DNA from: Succinivibrio dextrinosolvens
GTDB taxonomy: Bacteria; Pseudomonadota; Gammaproteobacteria; Enterobacterales; Succinivibrionaceae
Assembly (NCBI RefSeq): GCF_900116345.1
Contig: NZ_FPAH01000003.1
Coordinates: 46,973 to 110,972, forward strand
Direction of reading: 5' to 3'
DNA length: 64,000 nucleotides
This document shows, one piece after another, positions 17,781 through 27,221 of the stretch (position 1 is its first letter; every line of letters begins with the position of its first letter). The notes beneath the pieces were generated by a model that was not told the origin of the DNA, ran no database searches, and saw only the letters and a list, made by a program, of their open reading frames with translations. The position numbers and the translations under genes are program-made.

Positions 17781-20700
17781 ATAAGTTCAGTTTCAGAATA
17801 AAAAAGATAACTTTCTCTCTTCTTGTTTGTGTCTTTTGTTTTACCTTTCAGTTAAATTCGGTGTTTGCTGAAAATCTTGAAGTGAAGGCTGTTGGTAAAG
17901 ATGAGAATACAGCAATTGTTAATGCTCAAGTTGCTGCAGTAAGAACTGTCATGAATGACATGTTACAACAAGATTTTGTAAAAAGCCATGTCAAAGAGTT
18001 AAGAGGAATTATAGCCAAGGCTGATAATTATTCTGCTAAGCCTGTTATCAGTTCTTCAAATAAAAAAAATAACCGAGTTGAGCTTATTGCAACAGTTGAG
18101 GTTAATAAAGAAGCTTTATCTGAAGCCCTAAGAGCATTGGGGGCAACTATAGTAAAAAGTTACAAGGATATTTACGCTGAGAGACTAAATTTAACAAAAC
18201 AGGTGTTTCAAAAGTTTTTCGGTAATCATGGAGAGCTGCTGGTAAAGAGTATTCCTGCAAAACTAACAGATGAAAATGAAGGGAAAACTGAGTCCATTGT
18301 TTCAGACTGCAATATTTTTGGACCTGATAATACCGATACCTTTAAACCTAATTCGCCTATTGTCGTCAGATATATAAATTCAGACAAGAAGAATACCAGA
18401 GTTTATTTTGCCTTGGTTAAATCTTCATTTCCTCTTGAAACATACGAGCAAACCAAGAGTAACACAGAGCAGGACTCGTTTTATAAAGATTCCGCTGATG
18501 GACTTTGTGAGTTTATCACGCCCCTTAATCAGGGAAACTATGAAATCAGAATGTTCAATGATAATGCTGGTGCCTGTATAGCAAGATATTCCTTCAAAGT
18601 AAGATCCGAGATAACTCCTGCATTTGAACTTGAACGTAATATTTTTGCACCAGATGAAGAAATCTGTTTAAAAGTAAATGGACTGGATGATTTTGATTGT
18701 TTAAATCTGATGCTTGTAAAAGCAGAGGATTCTGAGAAAAGATATAAAGAAATCAGGGATAAACGCTATAATCATTCAGATGACATCTATGCTAACGAAG
18801 ATGGTCTAGTTAATGTCGATTATATGAATATTAAAGCTCCTGCTGAAGAGGGCGATTATGTATTACAGCTAAGACCATCAGGCAGTAGGAAGTATAGCTC
18901 ATATAATTATTTGTATTCACTTCCATTAGCCTCCATTCCTGTTACCATCAAAAGACCTAACGTAACTGATGAGTATCAGCTTCTGACCATGCCTGAGTAT
19001 GTTTCAGGGGTAAAGGTTCATGCAATAATCGGAAAACCTGAGAATACAGAACGAACTAAGTATCTACTTAAAAAGGAAGACTCTGATAAAGCAATTCTGG
19101 ACCGTTCTGTTTCATCTAGTGTTGTCTTGTCAAATCTTTATGAAGAAGATGCCTTGTATGAAACTGGTGAATATAAGGTTGAACTGTACGAAAAAGAAAA
19201 AGATGAAACTCCTAAGTTTGTATCTTCGTTTAGAGTAATTCCTAATCCTTCGGATGCTTCTATCATTCCTTCTTTAGAACTTTACTCAAATCAGATCCAT
19301 CTAGGAGGATATATAAAATTTGATTTTACAGCATCAAGTAATTTAAATAAGTCAGCCTTTATTGGTCTGGTCCCAAAAGACACACCAAAGGATCCAGATA
19401 GTAGCTTCAAGGCTGCAAAGGATCGTATTTTTAATCTGAATCATAAGCGTTATGGAATAGAACAAGTTATCGATTCTAGTGGGCTTGAGGCTGGAAAATA
19501 TGAATTAAGAATGTTTGATAGAAATGATGAAAAAGGTCAACTTCTTACAAGTTCTGAGCTCGAAATTAAAGGTGAAGCAGATGTCCGTCAAGTTGAGCAG
19601 GAGGTTCTAAAAGATATTGAGGACCTTATGAGTGTACATATCACGCTTAACCCTCCAAGATTGATTTCTTCATCAATTACTATCCCTGATTTATCCACAA
19701 AGTATGATCTTAATATTCAGTACGAGGGTGAAAGTGAACCTGTGTACAAACTCATTTCTGAATACTCTCCTGAAGAAAGAGTTCGTCTGCTTCCAAAAGT
19801 TGAATTCAGAAAAGTAGCAAATTTCAAAGACGCCTGTGATATCGAAATTGAAAAGAAAATTTTCGAGGATGCTCGAGTCTCTTATACCCTAGGAAGAGAT
19901 AGCTCTTTGGAAAGTGAACTAAAAAGCTTTGCGCAATCGGTGTTGACTGAATGGCCTGTACCAGGTGGTCTTGAAAAAGTACAGACTGCTTTTAAAGTAG
20001 GAAACGATTTGAGAGAACACGGAGCTGCTGGTCTTGATGCGTTATCTGAAAAGAAATATGGAGATGCAGCAAAAGAAGCTTCATTATTTATTTTAAAGAC
20101 TCTTATCAATACCTGTGGCGAGTCGGAATGCTTCCTTAAAGCTATCGGTGCTGATAAGCAGAAAGCCAATGTCTATTTTGGTTCTTTGAGTGATGCTCAA
20201 TTTGAGGAATTCTTAAAAAGACAGGCAAAGATTGTTCAAAGAAATCCAAATATAGGAACGCTGGCTTCAAGAGCTCCAACTTTGACAGAACCTCTTCTTA
20301 ATCGTCTTAAATACTTAAAAAATGTCGATATGGCTCAAAAATATGAGAATATTCTTATTGGAGCTGATAAGACTCTTGCAGTTGGATCTGCTCTTAAGGA
20401 TGCAAAGCCAGACCCTGGCACTGATAGCTTTATTACCATTGATAACGGTGTTATAAAAACCAATACCTACGGAAGTGCTGCAACAGCCATAGCTGAATCC
20501 TTATGTAGAGCTGATGCTAAATGCGCCGCAGTTGTATCTACAGCAAGGCTAGCTTATCACACAGCTTTGGATGTTAGAGATTTTGCTCGAGATAGTGCGG
20601 TTATTGCAGCTTATACAAAATGGAAAATGACAAGACAGAGTGATGCTGATTTTGAAGCATCTACTGATGAAGAAAAAAATATTAAGGATGAATATAACAG

Positions 20701-21901
20701 AAGAATAGATGTAAAAACAAAAGTTCCTCTTCTTGTTGGAGGAGATGCTCTTGCCTCTCAAGTTCGTAACATAATGGCAAAGACGTTGCATTACAATGAA
20801 GAAACAGGGGCTATATTGAATGATAATCACAGGGAGAATGCCCGAATATTACGTCAGACCTGTGCAAAATTTGGATACAGTTCCGACAATTGCATTCAGC
20901 TTAAATTTAAAGAAAACGAATTTACTGATGATGAGGTTGAAGCCTACCTGGAGAAACAATTTAAGGAATGGCAGAAACTAGAGGAAAATAACTCTTTGAT
21001 TTTCGAGAGAACCAAAGAAGTTCAGGATATATTTAAGGATATTCAGGATAATAACAGACAATGTGCCTTGAATTTCAAGAAATACTATGACGCAAATATT
21101 AAGAAAAGACAAAAATTGCAAGATATTTCTATTTTTGACATAGACAAGTGTAAAGAAGAGAAAGAGCTCTTCGAGGCTTTTCTAGATCTTCAGAACAAAC
21201 TTGAAAATGGTTATATGTCAGCGATTCCTCCAGATGGAAAAATATGCTTTTTAAAGGAAAAAAACAGGAGAAATAAGTTTGCTCAACAGGATTTCTGCGA
21301 TGTAATGAATATTTGGGGAGATAGTGACAAAAAACTGGTTGAACAGAAACTCATGGAAGCTGTTTCAGACCGTGCCTGCAACTGTGGTGTAAGTTTCAGT
21401 GTAGTTGATGGTGAACTCTATAAAGCTGGAAATGAACCTTATACAAGAATGAAGGAAGTCTCTGAAAAAGCTAAGGCTAAAATTGCTTTAGATGAAGCCG
21501 GACTGAAATTGAAAAAAGAAAAACTTGAGAAAATGGAAAACTACACCGATGATTTTCGTATTTCGGTTGCGATGGAACATCTGAATGCTACTCATGTACT
21601 TGATTGTATGTGTAAGCAATGTACTCATTGTGCAAGTACAGCCGGTGGAGGTAATGGTTATGATGGCGGTGGAAGATGTAGAGCCTATGGTGTAAGTGGT
21701 CATACCTGGCCATTTCCAATGCCTTCTGGGGCAGATGTTAAGCGTAGATGTGGTTATAATGACGCTTTGAGAAAACATCTTTTAAAGGAAACTGATGATA
21801 AAAAATTAGACCCAATGCGTAAATATAAGGATGTAAGAAAAGAAATTATAAAAGCTGATGAGTTTTTATCCTTAAGACCAAAGAATAAATGTGGGAAGTA
21901 A
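17777..21901 (+). CDS. Giant exported protein: LPP20-like head, beta-sandwich domains, Cys-rich C-domain
   Basis: The 1374-residue product has a signal peptide ending SVFAEN. The head (about 32-125) starts LEVKAVGKDENTAIVNAQVAAV and matches the ankyrin-protein heads. Several beta-sandwich segments follow (about 170-620); three share a pattern in which PSLELYSNQIHLGGYIKFDF or FELERNIFAPDEEICLKV opens a domain and ---AGKYELRMFD or ---GNYEIRMFND closes it. A helical region (~630-890) leads to the C-terminal domain (~890-1374), paralogous to the gene truncated at the window's left edge. That domain is Cys-rich, with CNCGVSFSVVDG, CMCKQCTHC and a Gly-rich GGGNGYDGGGRC loop. I recognise no overall family; an envelope or surface protein is likely. 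Confidence 0.8.
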   Translation: MNKFSFRIKKITFSLLVCVFCFTFQLNSVFAENLEVKAVGKDENTAIVNAQVAAVRTVMNDMLQQDFVKSHVKELRGIIAKADNYSAKPVISSSNKKNNRVELIATVEVNKEALSEALRALGATIVKSYKDIYAERLNLTKQVFQKFFGNHGELLVKSIPAKLTDENEGKTESIVSDCNIFGPDNTDTFKPNSPIVVRYINSDKKNTRVYFALVKSSFPLETYEQTKSNTEQDSFYKDSADGLCEFITPLNQGNYEIRMFNDNAGACIARYSFKVRSEITPAFELERNIFAPDEEICLKVNGLDDFDCLNLMLVKAEDSEKRYKEIRDKRYNHSDDIYANEDGLVNVDYMNIKAPAEEGDYVLQLRPSGSRKYSSYNYLYSLPLASIPVTIKRPNVTDEYQLLTMPEYVSGVKVHAIIGKPENTERTKYLLKKEDSDKAILDRSVSSSVVLSNLYEEDALYETGEYKVELYEKEKDETPKFVSSFRVIPNPSDASIIPSLELYSNQIHLGGYIKFDFTASSNLNKSAFIGLVPKDTPKDPDSSFKAAKDRIFNLNHKRYGIEQVIDSSGLEAGKYELRMFDRNDEKGQLLTSSELEIKGEADVRQVEQEVLKDIEDLMSVHITLNPPRLISSSITIPDLSTKYDLNIQYEGESEPVYKLISEYSPEERVRLLPKVEFRKVANFKDACDIEIEKKIFEDARVSYTLGRDSSLESELKSFAQSVLTEWPVPGGLEKVQTAFKVGNDLREHGAAGLDALSEKKYGDAAKEASLFILKTLINTCGESECFLKAIGADKQKANVYFGSLSDAQFEEFLKRQAKIVQRNPNIGTLASRAPTLTEPLLNRLKYLKNVDMAQKYENILIGADKTLAVGSALKDAKPDPGTDSFITIDNGVIKTNTYGSAATAIAESLCRADAKCAAVVSTARLAYHTALDVRDFARDSAVIAAYTKWKMTRQSDADFEASTDEEKNIKDEYNRRIDVKTKVPLLVGGDALASQVRNIMAKTLHYNEETGAILNDNHRENARILRQTCAKFGYSSDNCIQLKFKENEFTDDEVEAYLEKQFKEWQKLEENNSLIFERTKEVQDIFKDIQDNNRQCALNFKKYYDANIKKRQKLQDISIFDIDKCKEEKELFEAFLDLQNKLENGYMSAIPPDGKICFLKEKNRRNKFAQQDFCDVMNIWGDSDKKLVEQKLMEAVSDRACNCGVSFSVVDGELYKAGNEPYTRMKEVSEKAKAKIALDEAGLKLKKEKLEKMENYTDDFRISVAMEHLNATHVLDCMCKQCTHCASTAGGGNGYDGGGRCRAYGVSGHTWPFPMPSGADVKRRCGYNDALRKHLLKETDDKKLDPMRKYKDVRKEIIKADEFLSLRPKNKCGK

Positions 21902-21935
21902 TTGGGGATGAAAGGAGTTTTGCAACCATAAATTT

Positions 21936-21954
21936 GGGGGCTATAAAAGCCCCC
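21936..21954. terminator. Hairpin between convergent genes
   Basis: GGGGGCT / AGCCCCC, a 7-bp GC-rich stem with an ATAAA loop, lies between the stop codons of the giant secreted protein (plus) and ychF (minus). The flanking T-tracts are short on both strands, so it may serve as a bidirectional terminator. Confidence 0.6.
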
Positions 21955-21976
21955 GATATTTAATAGCAAAAAGTAA

Positions 21977-23071
21977 TTAAACGTTGAATAGGAACTCGAA
22001 CAGATCTCCATCCTGAACGATGTAATCCTTTCCTTCTGAACGTAACTTACCTGCTTCCTTAGCTCCGCTTTCACCCTTGTACTTGATGAAGTCATCATAG
22101 CTGATGGTCTGAGCTCTAATGAAGCCTCTTTCAAAGTCAGAGTGAATCTTACCTGCAGCCTGAGGAGCTGTTGCGCCAACCTTTACAGTCCAGGCTCTAA
22201 CTTCCTTAGGTCCAGCAGTAAAGAATGTCTGTAGACCTAATAACTTGTAGCCTGCACGGATAACACGGTTTAGACCAGGCTCTTCAAGACCTAGGCTGTC
22301 CATGAACTCTTTGCGGTCTTCCTCTTCCATTGAAGCAAGATCAGCCTCAATAGCGGCAGAAACAGGAACAACGATTGACTTCTCTTCCTTTGCAAGCTTC
22401 TCAACTGCATCAAGATATGGATTATTGGTGAATCCATCTTCTGATACGTTTGCAATGTACATTACAGGCTTGATGGTCAGGAAGCTGAAGTTGCGAAGTG
22501 CAAGTCTGTCAGCCTCAGTGAAATCAACGCTACGAAGCATCTTACCCTGTTCAAGAGCTGGTTTACATTTCTCAAGAGCGATAACCTGAGCTAAAGCTTC
22601 CTTGTCGCCACCGGTTCTTGCTCTCTTCTCAAGACGCTGAAGGGCCTTGTCACAGATATCAAGATCGCTTAGGGCCAGCTCGGTGTTGATAACATCAATA
22701 TCAGCTACTGGATCAACCTGACCTGCAACGTGGATAACATTCTCATCATCAAAGCAGCGGACTACGTGAGCGATAGCATCAGTTTCACGGATGTTCATCA
22801 GGAACTGATTTCCAAGACCTTCACCCTTTGATGCGCCTTTTACTAGACCTGCAATATCAACGAATTCCATTGAGGTTGGAACAATCTTCTGTGGCTTTAC
22901 AATTTCTGAGATTGCATCAAGACGAGGATCTGGTACAGGAACGATACCAGTATTAGGCTCAATGGTGCAGAATGGAAAGTTTTCTGCAGCGATGCCTGCT
23001 TTTGTAAGAGCGTTGAACAAAGTTGACTTTCCAACATTAGGAAGTCCAACAATACCGCATTTAAAACCCAT
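21977..23071 (-). CDS. ychF: Redox-regulated ATPase YchF (Obg-family P-loop protein)
   Basis: The 364-residue protein is full length. G1 is GLPNVGKST at residues 8-16, the G3-type motif is [10 protein letters not shown], and the base-recognition motif is NVSE rather than NKxD, which fits the ATP preference of the YchF/OLA1 group. The C-terminal TGS-like domain contains [16 protein letters not shown] and a final [11 protein letters not shown]. Members bind ribosomes and are implicated in translation and oxidative-stress responses. It lies 9 nt downstream of pth on the minus strand, the usual pth-ychF pairing in gammaproteobacteria. Confidence 0.97.
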   Translation of the reverse strand: MGFKCGIVGLPNVGKSTLFNALTKAGIAAENFPFCTIEPNTGIVPVPDPRLDAISEIVKPQKIVPTSMEFVDIAGLVKGASKGEGLGNQFLMNIRETDAIAHVVRCFDDENVIHVAGQVDPVADIDVINTELALSDLDICDKALQRLEKRARTGGDKEALAQVIALEKCKPALEQGKMLRSVDFTEADRLALRNFSFLTIKPVMYIANVSEDGFTNNPYLDAVEKLAKEEKSIVVPVSAAIEADLASMEEEDRKEFMDSLGLEEPGLNRVIRAGYKLLGLQTFFTAGPKEVRAWTVKVGATAPQAAGKIHSDFERGFIRAQTISYDDFIKYKGESGAKEAGKLRSEGKDYIVQDGDLFEFLFNV

Positions 23072-23080
23072 TTTACTCTC

Positions 23081-23677
23081 CTAATTAGGCTTATAACCGT
23101 TAACTAATGCTGTAGCCTTTGAAATGCCGTCGGTGAATAATTTATCAATTGCATCCAAAGCTGTGTTATATGCATTATCAATAAGAATCTGATCGTTTGT
23201 ATCTGGTCTGCCAAGTACCCAGTTGATAACTTCTTTTGAAGGTGGTTTACCAATACCAAGTCTCAGTCTGTAATAGTTCTGAGAATTAGACAGATTTGCT
23301 GTGATGCTGCGAAGTCCGTTGTGACCGGCAAGACCACCCGCAAACTTAAGCTTCATGAAGCCTGGATTCAAATCCAGATCATCGTGGCAGACTAAAATCT
23401 CTTCAGGCTGGATTTTGTAGAAATTGCAAAGTGCAGCTACGCTTCTACCTGATTCGTTCATAAAAGTGGTAGGGAAGAGAAGTCTGACTTCATTTCCATG
23501 AATATTGCCGCGACCCAGGATTCCCTGAAATTTTCCCTCTGGTCTTAAATCGATATTGTACTTTCTTGCCAGAAGATATAAAAAATCCACACCAATGTTA
23601 TGACGGGTATGTTCATACTGTGAGCCAGGATTTCCAAGGCCAACAATAAGCTTTATAGAAACGGTATCTTTAGCCAT
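23081..23677 (-). CDS. pth: Peptidyl-tRNA hydrolase
   Basis: This enzyme releases tRNA from peptidyl-tRNAs dropped by ribosomes. The 198-residue protein has [20 protein letters not shown] with the catalytic His in TRHN, the substrate-binding FMNESG motif, HDDLDL with the catalytic Asp, and AGHNGLRSI. Length is normal for bacterial Pth. The start overlaps the end of folK by 8 nt, so translation is probably coupled to the folK-pcnB operon. Confidence 0.97.
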   Translation of the reverse strand: MAKDTVSIKLIVGLGNPGSQYEHTRHNIGVDFLYLLARKYNIDLRPEGKFQGILGRGNIHGNEVRLLFPTTFMNESGRSVAALCNFYKIQPEEILVCHDDLDLNPGFMKLKFAGGLAGHNGLRSITANLSNSQNYYRLRLGIGKPPSKEVINWVLGRPDTNDQILIDNAYNTALDAIDKLFTDGISKATALVNGYKPN

Positions 23678-24164
23678 TTATAAGTTCCACATCACTTTTT
23701 TCTTTTTCTGCAAGTTTTTCATATAGCTCTAGAACACTTGCATTGAATGTACTAACTATTAAATCAGGTTCAATATCTCTAAGAGGTGCCAGAACAAATG
23801 CTCTCTCGTGCATTCTTGGGTGTGGCACGATGAGTTCTTCTGTGTTAATAATCTCATCACCATAGATAATAAGATCTATATCCAGAGTTCTTGGCCCATT
23901 CCTGAATAATCTAACCCTTTTATATTTCTGCTCCAGTGCCTGCATTTTATGGAGAATATCGAGGGGCTCCAGAGATGTTTCAAATGAGCAGGCTAGATTT
24001 ATAAAATCATCCTGATCAAGATATCCGACAGGCTTTGTTCTGTAAAAAGGAGACATCTTAAAGTTGCTGATTCCGTTTATATCTTTTATATCGGAAACAG
24101 CATCCTTTAAAATCTTTAAACTATCACCTAGATTTGAGCCTAAGGATAAAACAGCAAGGGTCAT
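23670..24164 (-). CDS. folK: 2-amino-4-hydroxy-6-hydroxymethyldihydropteridine pyrophosphokinase
   Basis: HPPK transfers pyrophosphate from ATP to 6-hydroxymethyl-dihydropterin in folate synthesis. The 164-residue protein shows LSLGSNLGDS at the N-terminus, the FYRTKPVGYLDQDDF region, GPRTLDIDLIIYG (metal-binding Asp pair) and PHPRMHERAFVLAPL. Length is typical. It overlaps pcnB by 4 nt and pth by 8 nt, preserving the pcnB-folK pairing known from E. coli. Confidence 0.97.
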   Translation of the reverse strand: MTLAVLSLGSNLGDSLKILKDAVSDIKDINGISNFKMSPFYRTKPVGYLDQDDFINLACSFETSLEPLDILHKMQALEQKYKRVRLFRNGPRTLDIDLIIYGDEIINTEELIVPHPRMHERAFVLAPLRDIEPDLIVSTFNASVLELYEKLAEKEKSDVELING

Positions 24165-25699
24165 TTTACATCCAGGTGCATAGCTGCACGCCAGGCTCTG
24201 GCCTTTTCAAGCTGCTTCTTTCTCTTAGCTGAAAGATTTGCCTCATCGTCAAATGATTCCTCATTTGCCTTTCTTTTGGCTTTCTTTGAGGCCAGTTTTT
24301 CCTCATAAGCCCTTTTCTTCTGAGCCAGCTTCTCTTTCTTTCTGGCTTTTCTGCCAAGGTGCTGTTCTTCCTTTCTTGCCTTTCTCTTATCTGCAAGTTC
24401 CTTGCTCTTGATGTAGTAAGGCTCCCAGAAATCAACTGCACTCTTTAAATATGGCTCGAACTTTCCTCTTAAAGCAAGGAAGTCATATGACGCTCTAAAG
24501 ATATTTCTTGCAGAAATTTCGTCAACATTGCAGTTATCAATATCATCCAGAGTAAGCTGCATTCTCCACAGTGATCTGATACTGTCTGCAACCGCCATTG
24601 GCATATCTGTAATTTTGTTCTGATCAGTGATAATGTCATTTAAAAGACCACTGATAAGCTTATTCTGAGGAACTAGAACTACTGCGCTGTTATAGGTCTG
24701 GTTGGAGATAAACATTCTCTTCTGGAATACAGCCCATAAAATAACTGCATAAAGGAAGTGAGGCATGTTCCTCTTATCTTCCTGATATCTCTTATCTGAA
24801 CTGCTGAGTGCGTACTCAACGAAGTTAATGTAGTTCTGATTATCTAAAAGTTCTGCTGCAGAAGGGAACAGTAGCTCAAAAATATTGTACTTGCGTAAGG
24901 TTCTGAATGTTTGCAGTCCATGTCCGGTTAGGAACAGTTTGTTTACTTCCTCGAACATACGGGCATTTGAAACAGCATTAAGATTTGAAGACATCTTCTT
25001 TATAGGAGACAGAGTTCTTCTTGAGATCTTAAAGTCTAGTTTTGCGCAGAATCTTAGAGCTCTGATCATTCTGACAGGATCTTCACTGTAGCGGGTCTCA
25101 GGATCACCTATGATGTCAATGACTCCTTGCTGCATATCGTACAGGCCGCCGTTGAAGTCATAGATAACCTTCTTTACAGGGTCAAGATACAGGGCGTTAA
25201 TAGTGAAGTCACGTCTCTGAGAATCCTCAATAATGTTCTTTCCATAAACATTATCGCGGATCAGCATACCTGACTCTGCCTTGACACGAGTTCTTCCTGA
25301 GTGCTGTTTTGCAGGAGCAGCCTTATTGCTTCTAAAGGTTGTAACTTCAATGATTTCCTTGCCCTGCAGCACGTGAACGATCTTGAATCTTCTGCCGATG
25401 ATTCTTGAGTTTGATACGAAAATCTGTCTTATTTGTTCAGGAGTAGCGTTTGTTGATACATCAAAATCTTTTGGCTTTTTTCCTAATAGAAGATCTCGGA
25501 TGCATCCACCTACAAGATATGCCTCATAATGATGTTTCTGCAGAGTTGCAACAACACGCATCGCATAACTGGATATCTCATTGAGATTTATGCAAAGATC
25601 ATCTGTGCTCACTTCAAGTTTTGATGAGCCGTGTTTTTTAGCAAGTGCTTTACTGCTCTTAAGGCTTGATATATCAAGTGAATCTAAAGGTGTGCTAAT
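24161..25699 (-). CDS. pcnB: Poly(A) polymerase I, probable ATT start
   Basis: PcnB adds 3' poly(A) tails that promote RNA decay. Motifs: LVGGCIRDLLLGKKPKDFDV with the catalytic Asp pair, GRRFKIVHV, EVTTFR, RRDFTINALY and DPVRMIRALRFCAKL. The C-terminus carries a strongly basic Lys/Arg tail (residues ~440-512), as in other PcnB proteins. No ATG precedes the conserved region. A TTG at 25723 opens the frame, but AGGAG lies inside it at 25707-25711, exactly 7 nt before an in-frame ATT at 25699-25697. I therefore place the start at ATT (512 aa). E. coli pcnB is known to start at AUU, which limits its translation, so this is probably conserved. Confidence 0.92.
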   Translation of the reverse strand: MSTPLDSLDISSLKSSKALAKKHGSSKLEVSTDDLCINLNEISSYAMRVVATLQKHHYEAYLVGGCIRDLLLGKKPKDFDVSTNATPEQIRQIFVSNSRIIGRRFKIVHVLQGKEIIEVTTFRSNKAAPAKQHSGRTRVKAESGMLIRDNVYGKNIIEDSQRRDFTINALYLDPVKKVIYDFNGGLYDMQQGVIDIIGDPETRYSEDPVRMIRALRFCAKLDFKISRRTLSPIKKMSSNLNAVSNARMFEEVNKLFLTGHGLQTFRTLRKYNIFELLFPSAAELLDNQNYINFVEYALSSSDKRYQEDKRNMPHFLYAVILWAVFQKRMFISNQTYNSAVVLVPQNKLISGLLNDIITDQNKITDMPMAVADSIRSLWRMQLTLDDIDNCNVDEISARNIFRASYDFLALRGKFEPYLKSAVDFWEPYYIKSKELADKRKARKEEQHLGRKARKKEKLAQKKRAYEEKLASKKAKRKANEESFDDEANLSAKRKKQLEKARAWRAAMHLDVK

Positions 25700-25711
25700 T
25701 TTTTTTCTCCT
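25697..25711 (-). promoter_or_regulatory. Ribosome binding site and ATT start of pcnB
   Basis: Read on the minus strand, AGGAG (25711-25707) is followed by seven A residues and ATT (25699-25697), in frame with PcnB. The alternative upstream TTG at 25723 has no Shine-Dalgarno at proper spacing. Confidence 0.65.
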
Positions 25712-25834
25712 AAAAACAAACAAACACGGTGCATTATATCATCATTTATATGCGAAAAAATAATTTGTGATACAGATCTATCTGGATAGCTGTGTCGCAA
25801 CTGTGCGCCAAATTCTCTTTAGCAAACTTCTTTC

Positions 25835-26701
25835 CTAAGCTATGACTTTCTTTCCGACAGGTATTCTCTTGATTTCAAAGCGCTCTAAAGCCTTGTCTAA
25901 AATTGTCTTAGGTGACATTTCAGAGCTTAAACCATCTATATCCTGATTTAGAAAATTCAGTGCCTTAATCAGCATTTCTGATGGAGTTCCCTGATCAAGG
26001 ACTGCAGGGGAATGGTTCTGCTTGGATAACTTGTAGGTCTCATCAGCCATTGCCAGAGGAAGATGCAGATAGGAGATATAGTCTGCATCAAGAGCTTTAT
26101 ATAGACACATCTGTGTTGTCGTAATGTCAATGAGATCTGAGCCTCTTACAACCTGGGTTATTCCCTGATTTATGTCGTCAACCACACAGGCCAGATTATA
26201 GGAGATAACCTTGTCTCGTCTTATAAGCGTCAGTGATTCCTGAGGAACAGGAAAGCTCATCTGACCGTAGATTTCATCTTCAAAAAAGTCCTGATGTACC
26301 TTAGGAATAATAAAGCGAAGGGCAAGATTATCTTCAGAATCCTCTTTTAAGCCTTTTTGAAGACACTGACAGGTGTTGGTTTTGAGGTAGCTTCTGGTAC
26401 AGTTGCAGTAGAATGCCTTACCCTCTGTTACGAGTTTCTTTGCAACTTTATAGTAAACATCAGTGTGTTCTGACTGTATGTATGGTTCTCCATCAAAGTA
26501 AAAGCCGAATTCCTCAAGTTCCTTGAGAATAATCCTGGTGTATTCCTTTTTACATCTGAAAAAATCAAGATCCTCGATTCTAAGCAGAATCTTTCCGTCA
26601 TTGATTTTTGCAACGGCATAGGAACCAAGTGCGGCAACAAGTGAGCCAAAATGAAGTCTGCCGCTTGGTGATGGAGCAAATCTACCTATATATTGGGACA
26701 T
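25835..26701 (-). CDS. gluQ: Glutamyl-Q tRNA(Asp) synthetase
   Basis: GluQ-RS attaches glutamate to queuosine in the anticodon of tRNA-Asp. The 288-residue protein is a truncated GluRS-like catalytic domain without an anticodon-binding domain, as expected. It has the N-terminal GRFAPSPSGRLHFGSL (HIGH-like), RIEDLD, Cys residues CNCTRSYL---CQC for zinc, and KLSKQNHS (KMSKS-like). ATG 26701 is preferred; a TTG two codons upstream would give MFMSQ. The start lies directly behind the dksA terminator and has no clear Shine-Dalgarno sequence, so expression is probably low and depends on readthrough from dksA. Confidence 0.95.
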   Translation of the reverse strand: MSQYIGRFAPSPSGRLHFGSLVAALGSYAVAKINDGKILLRIEDLDFFRCKKEYTRIILKELEEFGFYFDGEPYIQSEHTDVYYKVAKKLVTEGKAFYCNCTRSYLKTNTCQCLQKGLKEDSEDNLALRFIIPKVHQDFFEDEIYGQMSFPVPQESLTLIRRDKVISYNLACVVDDINQGITQVVRGSDLIDITTTQMCLYKALDADYISYLHLPLAMADETYKLSKQNHSPAVLDQGTPSEMLIKALNFLNQDIDGLSSEMSPKTILDKALERFEIKRIPVGKKVIA

Positions 26702-26730
26702 AAACAAAAATAGGTGGCACTAGGCCACCT
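26701..26730 (-). terminator. Rho-independent terminator after dksA, abutting the gluQ start
   Basis: On the minus strand a 7-bp stem (AGGTGGC / GCCACCT, 26730-26712) is followed by TATTTTTGTTT and immediately by the gluQ ATG. In Shigella a terminator at the same dksA-gluQ junction is known to control gluQ expression, so this arrangement appears conserved. Confidence 0.85.
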
Positions 26731-26759
26731 TATGAAATGTATTTTTTAGAGGTAATCTA

Positions 26760-27221
26760 TTAACCTTCTAACTGCTTTTCCTTGATTTCTGCTAATGCTT
26801 TGCAGTCAACGCATAAATCAGCAGTTGGACGAGCTTCTAGTCTCTTAATTCCAATCTCGGAACCACAATGATCACAGTAACCGTAATCATCGTTATCCAG
26901 CTTTGTCAGAGTCTTATCAATCTTCTTGATAAGCTTTCTTTCTCTGTCACGGGCACGTAACTCTAAAGCAAACTCTTCTTCCTGAGTTGCTCTGTCTAGA
27001 GGATCTGGGAAATTTGCAGCCTCACTCTTCATGTGGTCAACGGTACGATCAACTTCTGAACGTAACTGGTCTCTCCATGCAGTAAGAATCTTTCTGAAAT
27101 GTTCTTTCTGCTTTTCGTTCATGTATTCTTCGCCTGGCTGCTCTTGGTATGGTTCTACGCCGGCGATAGCTAAAGGGCCCATGGAGTCGATTGCCACTGC
27201 AGTCTTTTCATTGTCAGCCAT
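26760..27221 (-). CDS. dksA: RNA polymerase-binding transcription factor DksA
   Basis: DksA works with ppGpp in the RNA polymerase secondary channel to mediate the stringent response. The 153-residue protein has the coiled-coil tip motif DPLDRA (DxxDxA), the [15 protein letters not shown] helix, and a four-Cys zinc finger (CDHCG then CVDCK). Length matches the family (~151). AAGGAAG precedes the ATG on the minus strand. It heads the conserved dksA-gluQ-pcnB-folK cluster. Confidence 0.98.
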   Translation of the reverse strand: MADNEKTAVAIDSMGPLAIAGVEPYQEQPGEEYMNEKQKEHFRKILTAWRDQLRSEVDRTVDHMKSEAANFPDPLDRATQEEEFALELRARDRERKLIKKIDKTLTKLDNDDYGYCDHCGSEIGIKRLEARPTADLCVDCKALAEIKEKQLEG

